Of a stretch of 64,000 nt of DNA, positions 38,693 to 46,503 are shown piece after piece. Each line of letters begins with the position of its first letter. Position 1 is the first letter of the stretch. The translations under genes and the position numbers were made by a program. A model generated the notes under the pieces. It was not told where the DNA came from. It ran no database searches and saw only the letters and a program-made list of their open reading frames with translations. This stretch comes from an uncultured Micrococcaceae bacterium. GTDB lineage: Bacteria > Actinomycetota > Actinomycetes > Actinomycetales > Micrococcaceae. The stretch lies in assembly GCA_947502645.1 (NCBI GenBank), contig CANNAD010000002.1, positions 705,930 to 769,929 on the forward strand. The letters run 5' to 3'.

Positions 38693-39291
38693 TGGTGGAA
38701 CGCAGAATTCGCGTTGCCGCCGTCGGAGATGAGCTGCTAGCCGGCCACGGCGACCCTCGGGCGCTCGGTTGGCTGGGACGTGTTCTGGCACGTACGAGTG
38801 CCGAGAACGTGTTGTTGGAGGCGTACAGCCTTCCCGCCCCGCGGGAAGGCACTGAAGCTCTCGCCAACCGCTGGCTACAGGAGGCCGGACGGCGATTCGA
38901 CGACGACTGCGAGAACCGGCTTGTTATCGGCCTGTCGGACCGCGATCTGGACCTGGATCTGTCGACGGCCAGGAGCCGCCTGAACCTTGCAAATGTCCTC
39001 GATGGCGCCGCACAAATGAACGTGAAGGTCTTCGTTGTCGGCCCGCCACCTGGCCTTGACGCTGAACGTAACCGCCGTCTAGCGGATCTTTCGGCGGCTT
39101 TCGGTGATGTGACGACGCGGCGCAAGCACGTCTACGTGGACACCTTCACGCCATTGCTCAACCATGAACAGTGGCGTTCGGATCTTGCCTCCAACGAGGG
39201 CAAACCCGGACAGGCCGCTTATGGACTGCTCGCCTGGTTGGTGCTGCATCGCGGCTGGTACGCGTGGCTGGACATACCGCAGCCGGAGTAG
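38692..39291 (+). CDS. SGNH/GDSL-hydrolase-like protein with degenerate active site
   Basis: A 199-residue protein with the SGNH fold pattern: an N-terminal strand RIRVAAVGDELLAGHGDPRALGW, a middle LVIGLSDRDLDL, VFVVGPPP, and a C-terminal GKPGQAAYGLLAWLVL. In active GDSL hydrolases the first block reads GDS and the last DxxHP. Here Ser is replaced by Glu (GDEL) and the Asp/His block reads NEGKP, so the usual triad is absent. It may be a pseudoenzyme or a binding protein. Its ATG overlaps the kgd stop by one base (TGATG), so it is translated from the kgd transcript. Confidence 0.72.
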   Translation: MVERRIRVAAVGDELLAGHGDPRALGWLGRVLARTSAENVLLEAYSLPAPREGTEALANRWLQEAGRRFDDDCENRLVIGLSDRDLDLDLSTARSRLNLANVLDGAAQMNVKVFVVGPPPGLDAERNRRLADLSAAFGDVTTRRKHVYVDTFTPLLNHEQWRSDLASNEGKPGQAAYGLLAWLVLHRGWYAWLDIPQPE

Positions 39292-39307
39292 GACGTACGG
39301 GGTTGCT

Positions 39308-40273
39308 CTAGTGAGTGAAGACAACCTTGCCGAACATCTTTCCGTCGAGCATGCGCTGGAATCCATCGCGAGCCTGCTCGAGGGGCAGAATTGAGTCAAT
39401 CTGTGGGCGCACTCCGGTCTGTACCAGGAACTGTGCAAGCCTGCCGAGTTCATCTCTTGTGCCCATGGTGCTCCCGAGCACTCTGAGCTGCAGGAAGAAC
39501 ACTCGGTTCAGGTCAGCCGACGGTGCGGGTCCACTTGTTGCCCCGCACGTTACTACTGTCCCACCTGGCCGCAGCGACTTCAGGGAATGCTGCCATGTTG
39601 CCTCACCAACGGTATCGAAGACGACGTCGACGCGCTCGGGCAGCCGCTCGCCGTCGTCGAAGGCCTGTGACGCTCCGAGCTTCAGCGCGAGGCTGTGCTT
39701 GCGGCTATCGCGGCTCGTCACCCAGACGCGATACCCTGCCGCGCTGGCCATACAGATCAGAGCGGTTGATACTCCCCCGCCAGCGCCCTGCACGAGAATA
39801 GTTGAACCCGGCGCGGCCGGAGAAACAGAAAACAGCATCCGATAGGCCGTCAGCCACGAGGTCGGCAGGCACGCCGCTTCCTCAAAGCTCAGTTCCGGCG
39901 GCTTGGGCACAAGATTGCGCCGTGGCACCCAGACGACGTCGGCCATGGTCCCGGGTAGCGACTCGGAAAGCAGGGTACGTCGAGGGTCCAACGTCTCGTC
40001 GCCTCGCCACTCGTCGGTGGAGATCACCGAGTGGACGATGACCTCGTTGCCGTCCTCATCCACGCCGGCAGCGTCACAGCCCAGAATCATGGGCAGCGAC
40101 TTCTCCGGCAGGCCGATCCCCTTGAGGGAAAAGAGATCATGATGGTTCAGGGCGGAAGCGCGCACCTGGACCTTGCACAACCCTTCCCGGGGAGCCTCAT
40201 TGGGCTGAGTGCCCACGATCAGCCCGGACAATGGTCTCTCGGAATCGAAGTGTTCGACGTACACAGCGCGCAT
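39308..40273 (-). CDS. MDR-family zinc-binding alcohol dehydrogenase/quinone oxidoreductase
   Basis: A 321-residue medium-chain reductase. The N-terminal GroES-like domain has VQVRASALNHHDLFSLKG and LGCDAAGVDEDGNEVIVHS. The nucleotide-binding domain has STILVQGAGGGVSTALICMA (a GxGxxG-type loop) and VVFDTVGEATWQHSLKSLRPGG. The catalytic zinc-site Cys is not evident, so a quinone oxidoreductase-like NADPH enzyme is more likely. The start is ATG 40273 behind GGAAGGG; a longer reading to 40393 would run into the bS22 upstream region and is not conserved-looking. Substrate unknown. Confidence 0.83.
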   Translation of the reverse strand: MRAVYVEHFDSERPLSGLIVGTQPNEAPREGLCKVQVRASALNHHDLFSLKGIGLPEKSLPMILGCDAAGVDEDGNEVIVHSVISTDEWRGDETLDPRRTLLSESLPGTMADVVWVPRRNLVPKPPELSFEEAACLPTSWLTAYRMLFSVSPAAPGSTILVQGAGGGVSTALICMASAAGYRVWVTSRDSRKHSLALKLGASQAFDDGERLPERVDVVFDTVGEATWQHSLKSLRPGGTVVTCGATSGPAPSADLNRVFFLQLRVLGSTMGTRDELGRLAQFLVQTGVRPQIDSILPLEQARDGFQRMLDGKMFGKVVFTH

Positions 40274-40395
40274 ATCGGCCCTTCCCATGTGGCTACTACA
40301 TCCCCAGTGTAAGCATGGTGATGAGGCATGATGCTGCCCCGTTAGGCGCTCCGGCCCAAATGTGGGAAACTGGGGGCAGTTCTTTTCGCCCATTT

Positions 40396-40403
40396 AAAGG
40401 AGG
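40396..40403 (+). promoter_or_regulatory. Strong ribosome binding site of bS22
   Basis: AAAGGAGG, a full anti-Shine-Dalgarno complement, ends six bases before ATG 40410. It is the best ribosome binding site in the neighbourhood and is decisive for calling the very short gene that follows. Confidence 0.9.
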
Positions 40404-40409
40404 CCAACT

Positions 40410-40484
40410 ATGAGCAAGCGTGCACGTAAGCGCCGTGACCGTAAGCGTGGCGGCGCTAACCACGGTAAGCGTCCCAACACCTGA
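40410..40484 (+). CDS. Small ribosomal subunit protein bS22
   Basis: A 24-residue, extremely basic protein (MSKRARKRRDRKRGGANH... ending KRPNT), essentially all Lys/Arg/Gly/Asn. This is the short 30S protein known from mycobacterial ribosome structures (AURKAIP1/COX24-type domain), which sits near the decoding centre and helix 44. Support comes from the perfect AAAGGAGG at six bases and from the strong intrinsic terminator 23 bases after the stop. That makes a compact monocistronic, probably highly expressed unit. Such genes are often missed because of their length. Confidence 0.93.
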   Translation: MSKRARKRRDRKRGGANHGKRPNT

Positions 40485-40507
40485 TACGCGGTTTATCAAG
40501 TCAATAA

Positions 40508-40540
40508 GAAACCCCCGGAAGCGCCGCTTCCGGGGGTTTC
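40508..40540. terminator. Bidirectional intrinsic terminator between bS22 and rsrA
   Basis: A perfect 15-bp stem, GAAACCCCCGGAAGC (40508-40522) with GCTTCCGGGGGTTTC (40526-40540), and a 3-base loop. Both strands end in T-rich sequence (TTTCTTGTGTT on plus, TTTCTTATTGA on minus). It therefore can stop both the bS22 and the rsrA-sigR transcripts, which converge here. Confidence 0.95.
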
Positions 40541-40561
40541 TTGTGTTCAGTGGTGTTATAC

Positions 40562-40828
40562 CTACGCTGTATGCTCCACCGATTTGATGTCACTGATACG
40601 CGAAAGGATATTCGCTTTCAGAGCTTCCGGCGCAACTTCGGTGCAGGATCTCTTGACCACGGTTCGGATCAGGCACTCGAGGTCATATTCCTCAGCGCAC
40701 TCGCGGCAGCCGTCGAGGTGGTCCCTGATCTCTTCGAGGTCCGCTCGGGACAGGGCCCCGTCAAGGTATTCGTACAGACGATCTATGCGGGAATCCGCGC
40801 AATCGCCAAGGTCGCGGCAATCGCTCAT
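40562..40828 (-). CDS. rsrA: Zinc-binding anti-sigma factor (RsrA-like)
   Basis: An 88-residue redox-sensing anti-sigma factor of the mycothiol-system type. The ZAS motif H-x3-C-x2-C is complete: H37, C41, C44 in [12 protein letters not shown]. Additional cysteines lie at 4, 10, 52 and 62, suitable for disulfide switching. Under thiol-oxidising stress relatives lose zinc, form a disulfide and release the sigma factor. ATG overlaps the sigR stop (ATGA), so sigma and anti-sigma are made together. Confidence 0.93.
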   Translation of the reverse strand: MSDCRDLGDCADSRIDRLYEYLDGALSRADLEEIRDHLDGCRECAEEYDLECLIRTVVKRSCTEVAPEALKANILSRISDIKSVEHTA

Positions 40829-41520
40829 GATGTGCTCCCCTTTTTCTTTCCTGGTTGTCCTGCGGCAGAAAGGCCGCGATCGTGGGCATATTCAGACAGC
40901 TCTTCCCGCAATAGCTTCCGACCGCGGTGTAAGCGTGACATCACCGTGCCGATCGGGGTGTTCATAATCTCTGATATTTCCTTGTAGGCGAAGCCTTCAA
41001 CATCCGAAAAGTACACTGCCAGCCGGAAGTCCTCCGGAATGGACTGCAGAGCCTTCTTCACGTCCGAGTCCGGGAGGTGATCAAGGGCTTCCACCTCCGC
41101 GGACCGCAATCCGGTTGATGTGTGCTCCGCAGCCTTGGCCAGCTGCCAGTCCTCTATGGTGTCCGAGTGCGACTGGAGCGGCTCGCGCTGTCTCTTGCGA
41201 TAGAGATTGATGTACGTATTGGTGAGGATCCGGTAGAGCCACGCCTTCAGGTTTGTACCAGGTTTGTACTGATGAAACGCTGAATACGCCTTGGTGTACG
41301 CCTCCTGGACCAGATCCTCGGCATCTGCGGGATTGCGTGCCATGCGCATGGCGGCCGAGTACAGCTGATCAACGTACTGCATGGCGTCCCGCTCAAAGCG
41401 TGCCCGGCGTTCGGAGTCAGTTTCCGTGGATGCGTCGAGTCCGGATTCTGACGCATCAGTACGCGCCGTCCCCGAGGTGTTCGACGCCGTGTCAGTTGTT
41501 TCACTGTCTGAGGTGCTCAT
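40825..41520 (-). CDS. sigR: ECF RNA polymerase sigma factor SigR/SigH
   Basis: A sigma factor for the thiol-oxidative stress regulon. The 231 residues begin with an acidic/Ser-Thr tail, then region 2 ([30 protein letters not shown]) with [21 protein letters not shown]. Region 4 follows ([42 protein letters not shown]). ATG 41520 is the conventional start. The frame stays open upstream through the promoter, and a TTG at 41616 with AAGGA nine bases before it could give a 32-residue longer form. Coupled to rsrA and preceded by a SigR-type promoter. Confidence 0.94.
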   Translation of the reverse strand: MSTSDSETTDTASNTSGTARTDASESGLDASTETDSERRARFERDAMQYVDQLYSAAMRMARNPADAEDLVQEAYTKAYSAFHQYKPGTNLKAWLYRILTNTYINLYRKRQREPLQSHSDTIEDWQLAKAAEHTSTGLRSAEVEALDHLPDSDVKKALQSIPEDFRLAVYFSDVEGFAYKEISEIMNTPIGTVMSRLHRGRKLLREELSEYAHDRGLSAAGQPGKKKGSTS

Positions 41521-41654
41521 CAAGCCCAAGTCTACGCGGACGGGGGCCTTCCTCAGCGATGGCTCTGTCCTGAGCTGGAATACTGCATCGGGATGCTGTG
41601 TCGTCGCAACAGACAAGGTCTCAGATCCTTTCCACTGGCTTCTTTGAGATAGAC

Positions 41655-41680
41655 AACGGTCCGTTACCCGTAGATATTCC
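41655..41680 (-). promoter_or_regulatory. SigR-type promoter of sigR-rsrA
   Basis: On the minus strand GGAAT (41676-41680) is followed after exactly 18 bases by GTT (41655-41657). This is the GGAAT-N18-GTT consensus of Streptomyces SigR and mycobacterial SigH promoters. It lies 135-160 bases upstream of the sigR ATG and implies autoregulation. The remaining interval to 41847 holds no other gene; it contains the AGGAGG of the divergent DoxX-like gene. Confidence 0.9.
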
Positions 41681-41846
41681 GAGTCTTCACGCCCCCGGCC
41701 TCCACCACCCGATATGAACAGATGAACCGCGCAAGGTGTGGCCGGGGTCAAAAAGTGCAAAACTAGAGGGAACCTGCCCGCAGGCCCACGGTTCTGCGGA
41801 TCGATTTGATCCCGTGCCCTGAATGGGGCCAGGAAGAGGAGGCATC

Positions 41847-42395
41847 ATGTCTGTAGTTCGTTTTGTAGCCCGTCCGCTGCTTGCCACCGGTTTCGTTGCT
41901 TCCGGAGTGGATCGTCTGCGCAATGCCAATGACACAGCGAAGCAGCTGCAGCCCACTCTCGACCGCGCCCGCGGGTTGGTACCCGCGGCGGCACCGGTTC
42001 TTTCCAATGAATTGCTGGTAGCGCGCATCATGGGCGCTACCCAGGTCGGCGCTGGCGTCCTGCTGGGACTCGGCAAGTTTTCCCGGCTGGCAGCTCTCGC
42101 CCTGACTGTGACGTCCGGGTTGAACGCGATGGTCGAATACAAGGAAGCGGATGCGTCCAGTCCCGAGGCGAAGAAGGCCCGGCGCAACCAGCTGCTGAAG
42201 AACCTGTCGCTGATCGGCGCGGTCTTGCTGGCATCCGTTGATACTGCCGGTAAGCCGGGGTTGGCGTGGCGCGCGGAGCACCTCGCCACGGATACCCGCC
42301 GTAACGCCCGGTCGGTTACCAAGGATGCTCGCAAGAAGATGAAAAAGGCTGACAAGGCGCTCCGGAGCGCAGCCTCAGACGCCGTTAGCTCATAG
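41847..42395 (+). CDS. DoxX-family membrane protein
   Basis: A 182-residue protein. The N-terminal MSVVRFVARPLLATGFVASGVDRL and later LLVARIMGATQVGAGVLLGLGKFSRLAALALTV match the DoxX-like four-helix membrane domain. The C-terminus is a long basic Lys/Arg/Ala tail after the last helix (DARKKMKKADKALRSAASD). I use ATG 41847 with AGAGGAGG before it. Members are linked to thiol/redox or membrane stress in some bacteria, and proximity to SigR is suggestive only. aroA starts six bases downstream. Confidence 0.8.
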   Translation: MSVVRFVARPLLATGFVASGVDRLRNANDTAKQLQPTLDRARGLVPAAAPVLSNELLVARIMGATQVGAGVLLGLGKFSRLAALALTVTSGLNAMVEYKEADASSPEAKKARRNQLLKNLSLIGAVLLASVDTAGKPGLAWRAEHLATDTRRNARSVTKDARKKMKKADKALRSAASDAVSS

Positions 42396-42401
42396 CCCCT
42401 G

Positions 42402-43709
42402 ATGCAGCACTGGTCAGCACCTTGCCCCGATGCCCCAGTTGAGGGCACGCTCACACTTCCAGGATCCAAGTCGCTGACCAACAGGTATCTGGTTCTGGCT
42501 TCTCTGGCCAACGGGCCTTCTGTATTGCGTGAGCCGCTGAAGTCCAGAGACTCGGATCTCATGGTTGCGGCGCTGAGGGGCCTCGGGGCTGTCATCGAAG
42601 AGGTACCGGGGGCCGGGCGCTTTGGCCCGGATCTGCGCGTCATGCCGGTTCCGGCGGCTGCAGCGGGTCCTGTGGATGTACATTGCGGGCTCGCGGGGAC
42701 CGTCATGAGGTTCGTTCCTGTGGTTGCCGCCCTACGGTCTGGCCCTACGCGTTTCGACGGCGACCCTCAGGCCCGTACCCGGCCGATGGCTCCCATACTG
42801 GATTCGCTGCGCGCCCTGAACGTGGATGTGGAGGCGCTCGACGGCGGCTCGCTCCCGTTCACCGTTCTCGGCACGGGATCGGTCACAGGAGGGCATGTAC
42901 GCATCGATGCCACCGCCTCCTCGCAGTTTATTTCGGCGCTGTTACTGGTTGGTGCCCGTTTCGATGAAGGCTTGACGCTCGAGCATGGGGCTGAAGAAGT
43001 TCCAAGCCCCGAGCACATCGCCATGACCGTTGACGTATTGCGAACCCTTGGCGTTGTCATCGACGACTCGGTCCAGGGGCGTTGGACCGTCTCCCCTGGC
43101 CCCATTCAAGCGTTCGACGTCCATATTGAGCAGGACCTATCCAATGCCGCTCCATTCCTTGCGGCGGCTGTCGCCACGCAGGGACGGGTACGCATCCCGG
43201 ACTGGCCGACGTCGACCACTCAGATCGGAGACCAGCTTCGGGATCTGCTCGCGCAGTTCGGGGCGTCCGTGGAATTCGAGGCGGGCACTCTCACCGTGAC
43301 AGGTGGTTCCCGAATTACCGGCGGAACGTTCCCGTCAACGGGTGAACTCGCTCCTGTAGTTGCAGCCCTGTGCGCTTTGGCGAGCACACCATCCAGGCTC
43401 ACAGGAATTGCGCACCTGCGTGGTCATGAAACGGATCGCCTGGCAGCGTTGACGGCAGAAATCAACGGTCTGGGCGGTGATGTCGAAGAAACAGCTGACG
43501 GGCTACTTATTCGACCAGCGCCCCTACACGGTGGCGTGTTCCACACGTATAACGATCACCGCATGGCGATGGCAGGAGCGGTGCTGGGCCTGGCCGTTCC
43601 CGGAATCTCCATCGAGAATATTTCGACGACGTCCAAGACCATTCCTGAATTCGCCGATCTATGGACCGAGCTTGCCTCGTCGGCTCCGAAAACTATTGGA
43701 GAGCGTTAG
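42402..43709 (+). CDS. aroA: 3-phosphoshikimate 1-carboxyvinyltransferase (EPSP synthase)
   Basis: Transfers enolpyruvyl from PEP to shikimate-3-phosphate in the aromatic amino acid pathway. The 435 residues include LPGSKSLTNRYLVLASLA near the N-terminus, HCGLAGTVMRFVP, RIDATASSQFISALLL, RGHETDRLAALTAEI and TYNDHRMAMAGAVLGL near the C-terminus. All are standard EPSP synthase blocks of the two-domain fold. The rsgA start follows three bases after its stop, as is common in actinobacteria. Confidence 0.96.
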   Translation: MQHWSAPCPDAPVEGTLTLPGSKSLTNRYLVLASLANGPSVLREPLKSRDSDLMVAALRGLGAVIEEVPGAGRFGPDLRVMPVPAAAAGPVDVHCGLAGTVMRFVPVVAALRSGPTRFDGDPQARTRPMAPILDSLRALNVDVEALDGGSLPFTVLGTGSVTGGHVRIDATASSQFISALLLVGARFDEGLTLEHGAEEVPSPEHIAMTVDVLRTLGVVIDDSVQGRWTVSPGPIQAFDVHIEQDLSNAAPFLAAAVATQGRVRIPDWPTSTTQIGDQLRDLLAQFGASVEFEAGTLTVTGGSRITGGTFPSTGELAPVVAALCALASTPSRLTGIAHLRGHETDRLAALTAEINGLGGDVEETADGLLIRPAPLHGGVFHTYNDHRMAMAGAVLGLAVPGISIENISTTSKTIPEFADLWTELASSAPKTIGER

Positions 43710-43711
43710 GC

Positions 43712-44812
43712 ATGGCACGGGATTTACGCAATTGGGATGAATCAGATGTGCGGGTTCGGCCCAACAAGAAGGGTAGTAGACCCAGAACGAAGGACAGGCC
43801 GGCCCATGAGGATGCGGTGCTCGGCAGGATTGTCACAGTGGACCGCGGACGGTATCGCGCCGTGGTCGATGAGGATACCGCCGCAGAACGCGTTGTTGTA
43901 GCTGCCCGCGCCCGTGAATTGCGGCGCAGCCCTGTTGTAGCCGGAGACCAGGTGTTCCTGGTCGGTGACGTCAGCGGTGAGGCAGATACCCTTGCGCGTC
44001 TGGTCAGAATAGATGAGCGGCGTACTGTTCTGCGGCGTAGCGCCGATGATACGGATCCGGTGGAACGGGTAGTCGTAGCCAACGCGGATCAGCTCGTTGT
44101 CGTCGTCGCAGCAGCCAACCCAGAACCGAGGACTGGTTTCATCGACCGCGCCATCGTTGCCGCCTATGACGCAGGGATCAGCCCGCTGCTCTGCGTCACC
44201 AAAACCGATCTGAAGGATCCGAGGGAACTGTTGGACAACTACCGCCATCTTGATCTCACGGTCATCACGAGCGGTACGGCCGACGACGGGAGCGCCGTTG
44301 ATGCCATCTCCGGTGACGGCCTCTCCGCCCGTCTGGCCGGTGGCCCGGTTGAGGAGCTTCGGAAGCATCTCGAAGGGAAGGTCAGCGTTCTGCTCGGCCA
44401 CTCCGGCGTCGGAAAATCCACCATGGTCAACGCTCTGACCGGGGCGAACCGGGCCACTGGCGGAGTCAATACGGTGACGGGCCGTGGGCGGCATACGTCG
44501 TCGTCGGCGTTGGCATTGAAGTTGGCGGACGCTCCGCCCGGCAGCTGGATTATCGACACCCCGGGTATCCGGTCCTTCGGCCTCGCTCATGTGGATCCTG
44601 ACCGTATTCTCGAATCGTTCCCGGATCTCCAACCAGGAACCGACATGTGCGAACGCGGTTGTCTCCACGATTTCAGGGCCGTCAATTGTGGCCTGGATAC
44701 GTGGGTGGCCGCAGGCGACGCCGGTCCTGCCGGGGAGGCACGGCTCCTCTCGCTGCGAAGGCTGCTGGGAACGGAAGTCCGGTCAGAGGCCAAGGAACTG
44801 GGCCAATACTGA
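43712..44812 (+). CDS. rsgA: Ribosome small subunit-dependent GTPase A
   Basis: A late-stage 30S assembly GTPase that checks the decoding centre. The 366 residues start MARDLRNWDESDVRVRPNKKG, then an OB-fold (VLGRIVTVDRGRYRAVVDED). A circularly permuted GTPase domain follows, with G4 (CVTKTDL) before G1 (LLGHSGVGKSTMVNAL) and G3 (IDTPGIRSFG). A zinc finger (MCERGCLHDFRAVNCGL) completes the arrangement. ATG 43712 has GGAGAG upstream; the frame is open 51 bases further but only over the end of aroA. Confidence 0.95.
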   Translation: MARDLRNWDESDVRVRPNKKGSRPRTKDRPAHEDAVLGRIVTVDRGRYRAVVDEDTAAERVVVAARARELRRSPVVAGDQVFLVGDVSGEADTLARLVRIDERRTVLRRSADDTDPVERVVVANADQLVVVVAAANPEPRTGFIDRAIVAAYDAGISPLLCVTKTDLKDPRELLDNYRHLDLTVITSGTADDGSAVDAISGDGLSARLAGGPVEELRKHLEGKVSVLLGHSGVGKSTMVNALTGANRATGGVNTVTGRGRHTSSSALALKLADAPPGSWIIDTPGIRSFGLAHVDPDRILESFPDLQPGTDMCERGCLHDFRAVNCGLDTWVAAGDAGPAGEARLLSLRRLLGTEVRSEAKELGQY

Positions 44813-44865
44813 CGGCACGCCCCCTGCCCCGGCCCGCGCGTACCTGCAGCAGCCTCGATCAACGA

Positions 44866-44871
44866 TAGGTT
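44866..44871 (+). promoter_or_regulatory. Candidate -10 element of hisN (leaderless-type)
   Basis: TAGGTT (TANNNT) ends seven bases before ATG 44879. No purine-rich ribosome binding site intervenes, which fits a leaderless or near-leaderless mRNA. No convincing -35 element. Confidence 0.5.
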
Positions 44872-44878
44872 GTTGGGT

Positions 44879-45688
44879 ATGCCTTTAGTTCAGAGCTACA
44901 ACGATGACCTGCGTCTGGCGCACGTCATGGCCGATTCAGTCGATTCGCAAACCATGGCGCGCTACAAGGCCCTGGACCTGACGATCGAGACGAAACCGGA
45001 CCTGACTCCGGTAACCGATGCGGATAAGGCCGCGGAGGAAGCTATTCGCGGGCAGCTCTCGCGTGCCCGTCCTCGGGATGCTGTGCTCGGCGAGGAGTTC
45101 GGGAGCGCCGGATCCGGTTCGCGCCGATGGATTATTGACCCCATTGACGGCACCAAGAATTTCATCCGCGGTGTGCCCGTGTGGGCCACACTCATAGCGC
45201 TTGTCGACAATGGGGTCCCTGTTGTTGGGCTTGTGAGCGCGCCTGCTCTGGGAAAGCGCTGGTGGGCGGCAACAGGCACGGGCGCTTATATGGGCCGGTC
45301 ACTCGCGGCGGCTACCCGGCTTCATGTCTCGGACGTTTCGCGGCTTTCGGATGCGTCCCTGTCCTATTCAAGCCTCGGCGGCTGGAAAGAACGCGGCACG
45401 CTTCCGGAGTTCATGTCGCTGGCGGATTCTGTGTGGCGGACCCGCGCCTACGGCGACTTCTGGTCCTACTGCATGGTCGCGGAGGGCGCGGTCGACATCG
45501 CGTGCGAGCCCGAACTCAACCTTTATGACATGGCTGCTCTGGTACCGATTGTGACCGAAGCTGGTGGCCGCTTCACATCGCTGGATGGCGTAGACGGGCC
45601 CTTCGGCGGGAACGCTCTGGCCACGAACAGCATTCTGCACAACGATGTTCTGCGCCAGCTGAATCCGTCATCGGACGAACTCCTCTAA
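44879..45688 (+). CDS. hisN: Histidinol-phosphatase, inositol monophosphatase family
   Basis: Dephosphorylates histidinol phosphate in histidine synthesis (HisN type used by actinobacteria). The 269-residue IMPase-fold protein has [18 protein letters not shown], the metal-binding EEFG, and the signature [23 protein letters not shown]. It also has [25 protein letters not shown], the second metal-ligand block. I prefer ATG 44879 over TTG 44870 because of the promoter-like TAGGTT just upstream. Other IMPase-family phosphatase activities cannot be excluded. Confidence 0.9.
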   Translation: MPLVQSYNDDLRLAHVMADSVDSQTMARYKALDLTIETKPDLTPVTDADKAAEEAIRGQLSRARPRDAVLGEEFGSAGSGSRRWIIDPIDGTKNFIRGVPVWATLIALVDNGVPVVGLVSAPALGKRWWAATGTGAYMGRSLAAATRLHVSDVSRLSDASLSYSSLGGWKERGTLPEFMSLADSVWRTRAYGDFWSYCMVAEGAVDIACEPELNLYDMAALVPIVTEAGGRFTSLDGVDGPFGGNALATNSILHNDVLRQLNPSSDELL

Positions 45689-45697
45689 CGGATCGTC

Positions 45698-46459
45698 ATG
45701 GCGCGTTATGGGCCCAGAATGGAGGCAAACCGACGGCGGGAGCTTTCATGGGCGTTTCAGGCTGGGGCAGATCAGTACGACCGCGTGCGGCCAGGATACC
45801 CACCTCGTGCGGTTGACGGGCTGATCCCGGCCGGTGCGCGGGAGGCCGTCGACGTCGGCGCAGGAACCGGCAAACTGACAACCCGGCTGGTGGACCTCGG
45901 ACTCAACGTACACGCGGTCGATCCCTCCCCCGTCATGTTGGAGCAGCTCTCCCTGAAACTTCCCGACGTCGTCGTCGTGCCTGGCACAGCTGAAGAGACC
46001 ACGCTGCCGGATGCCTGCGTTGACGTTGTGACGGTGGCGCAGGCATGGCATTGGTGTGACCCGGTGGCCGCGAGCGCGGAAGCGGCTCGCATCCTGCGCC
46101 CTGGCGGGACGCTGAGCCTGATCTGGAACCAGTTGGATACCTCTGTTCCCTGGGTTCACAGATTTTCGCGCATCATCCATGCGGGAGACGTCCTGAAACC
46201 GGATTTTCTGCCGTCGGTAGGGGTCGAGTTCTCCAAGCCGGAACGGCAGTTGACCCCCTGGAGTCTGCCGATGAGCACGGATGACCTCGTGGGGCTCGCC
46301 CAGTCCCGGAGCTACTATCTGTCGGCAAACAAGGAATCACGGGACCGGATGCTGGGCAATCTTGACTGGTATCTGCTCGAGCATCTGGGTCATGAGCGTC
46401 ATGACGTGCTCGATGTTCCGTATGTGACGTTTGGTTTCCGGTTGACTCTTCGCCCATAG
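45698..46459 (+). CDS. Class I SAM-dependent methyltransferase
   Basis: A 253-residue methyltransferase. Motif I VDVGAGTGKLTTRL, motif II HAVDPSPVMLEQL, and VVTVAQAWHWCDP followed by RILRPGGTLSLIWNQ (post-II/III) are clear. The FQAGADQYDRVRPGYP start and AQAWHW resemble small-molecule methyltransferases of the UbiE/Trm-like superfamily annotated only generically. Start ATG 45698; ATG 45719 is an alternative. Substrate unknown. Confidence 0.85.
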   Translation: MARYGPRMEANRRRELSWAFQAGADQYDRVRPGYPPRAVDGLIPAGAREAVDVGAGTGKLTTRLVDLGLNVHAVDPSPVMLEQLSLKLPDVVVVPGTAEETTLPDACVDVVTVAQAWHWCDPVAASAEAARILRPGGTLSLIWNQLDTSVPWVHRFSRIIHAGDVLKPDFLPSVGVEFSKPERQLTPWSLPMSTDDLVGLAQSRSYYLSANKESRDRMLGNLDWYLLEHLGHERHDVLDVPYVTFGFRLTLRP

Positions 46460-46483
46460 TGGCGGATTTGCCTCGCAGGGGTC

Positions 46484-46489
46484 TATGTT
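46484..46489 (+). promoter_or_regulatory. Candidate -10 element of the manganese operon
   Basis: TATGTT lies five bases before GTG 46495 and just precedes and overlaps the DtxR-type box. Transcription could begin at or next to the GTG. There is no good -35, so this is tentative. Confidence 0.4.
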
Positions 46490-46503
46490 TAGGTGTGGCT
46501 AAA
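46488..46503 (+). promoter_or_regulatory. DtxR/MntR-type operator
   Basis: TTTAGGTGTGGCTAAA has the TTTAG/CTAAA inverted arms and closely follows the TTAGGTtaGgCTAA core of DtxR/IdeR/MntR boxes. It overlaps the preferred start codon of the manganese-binding protein gene and abuts the TATGTT element. The cognate regulator, MntR, is the fourth gene of the operon, implying autorepression when manganese is plentiful. Confidence 0.75.
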
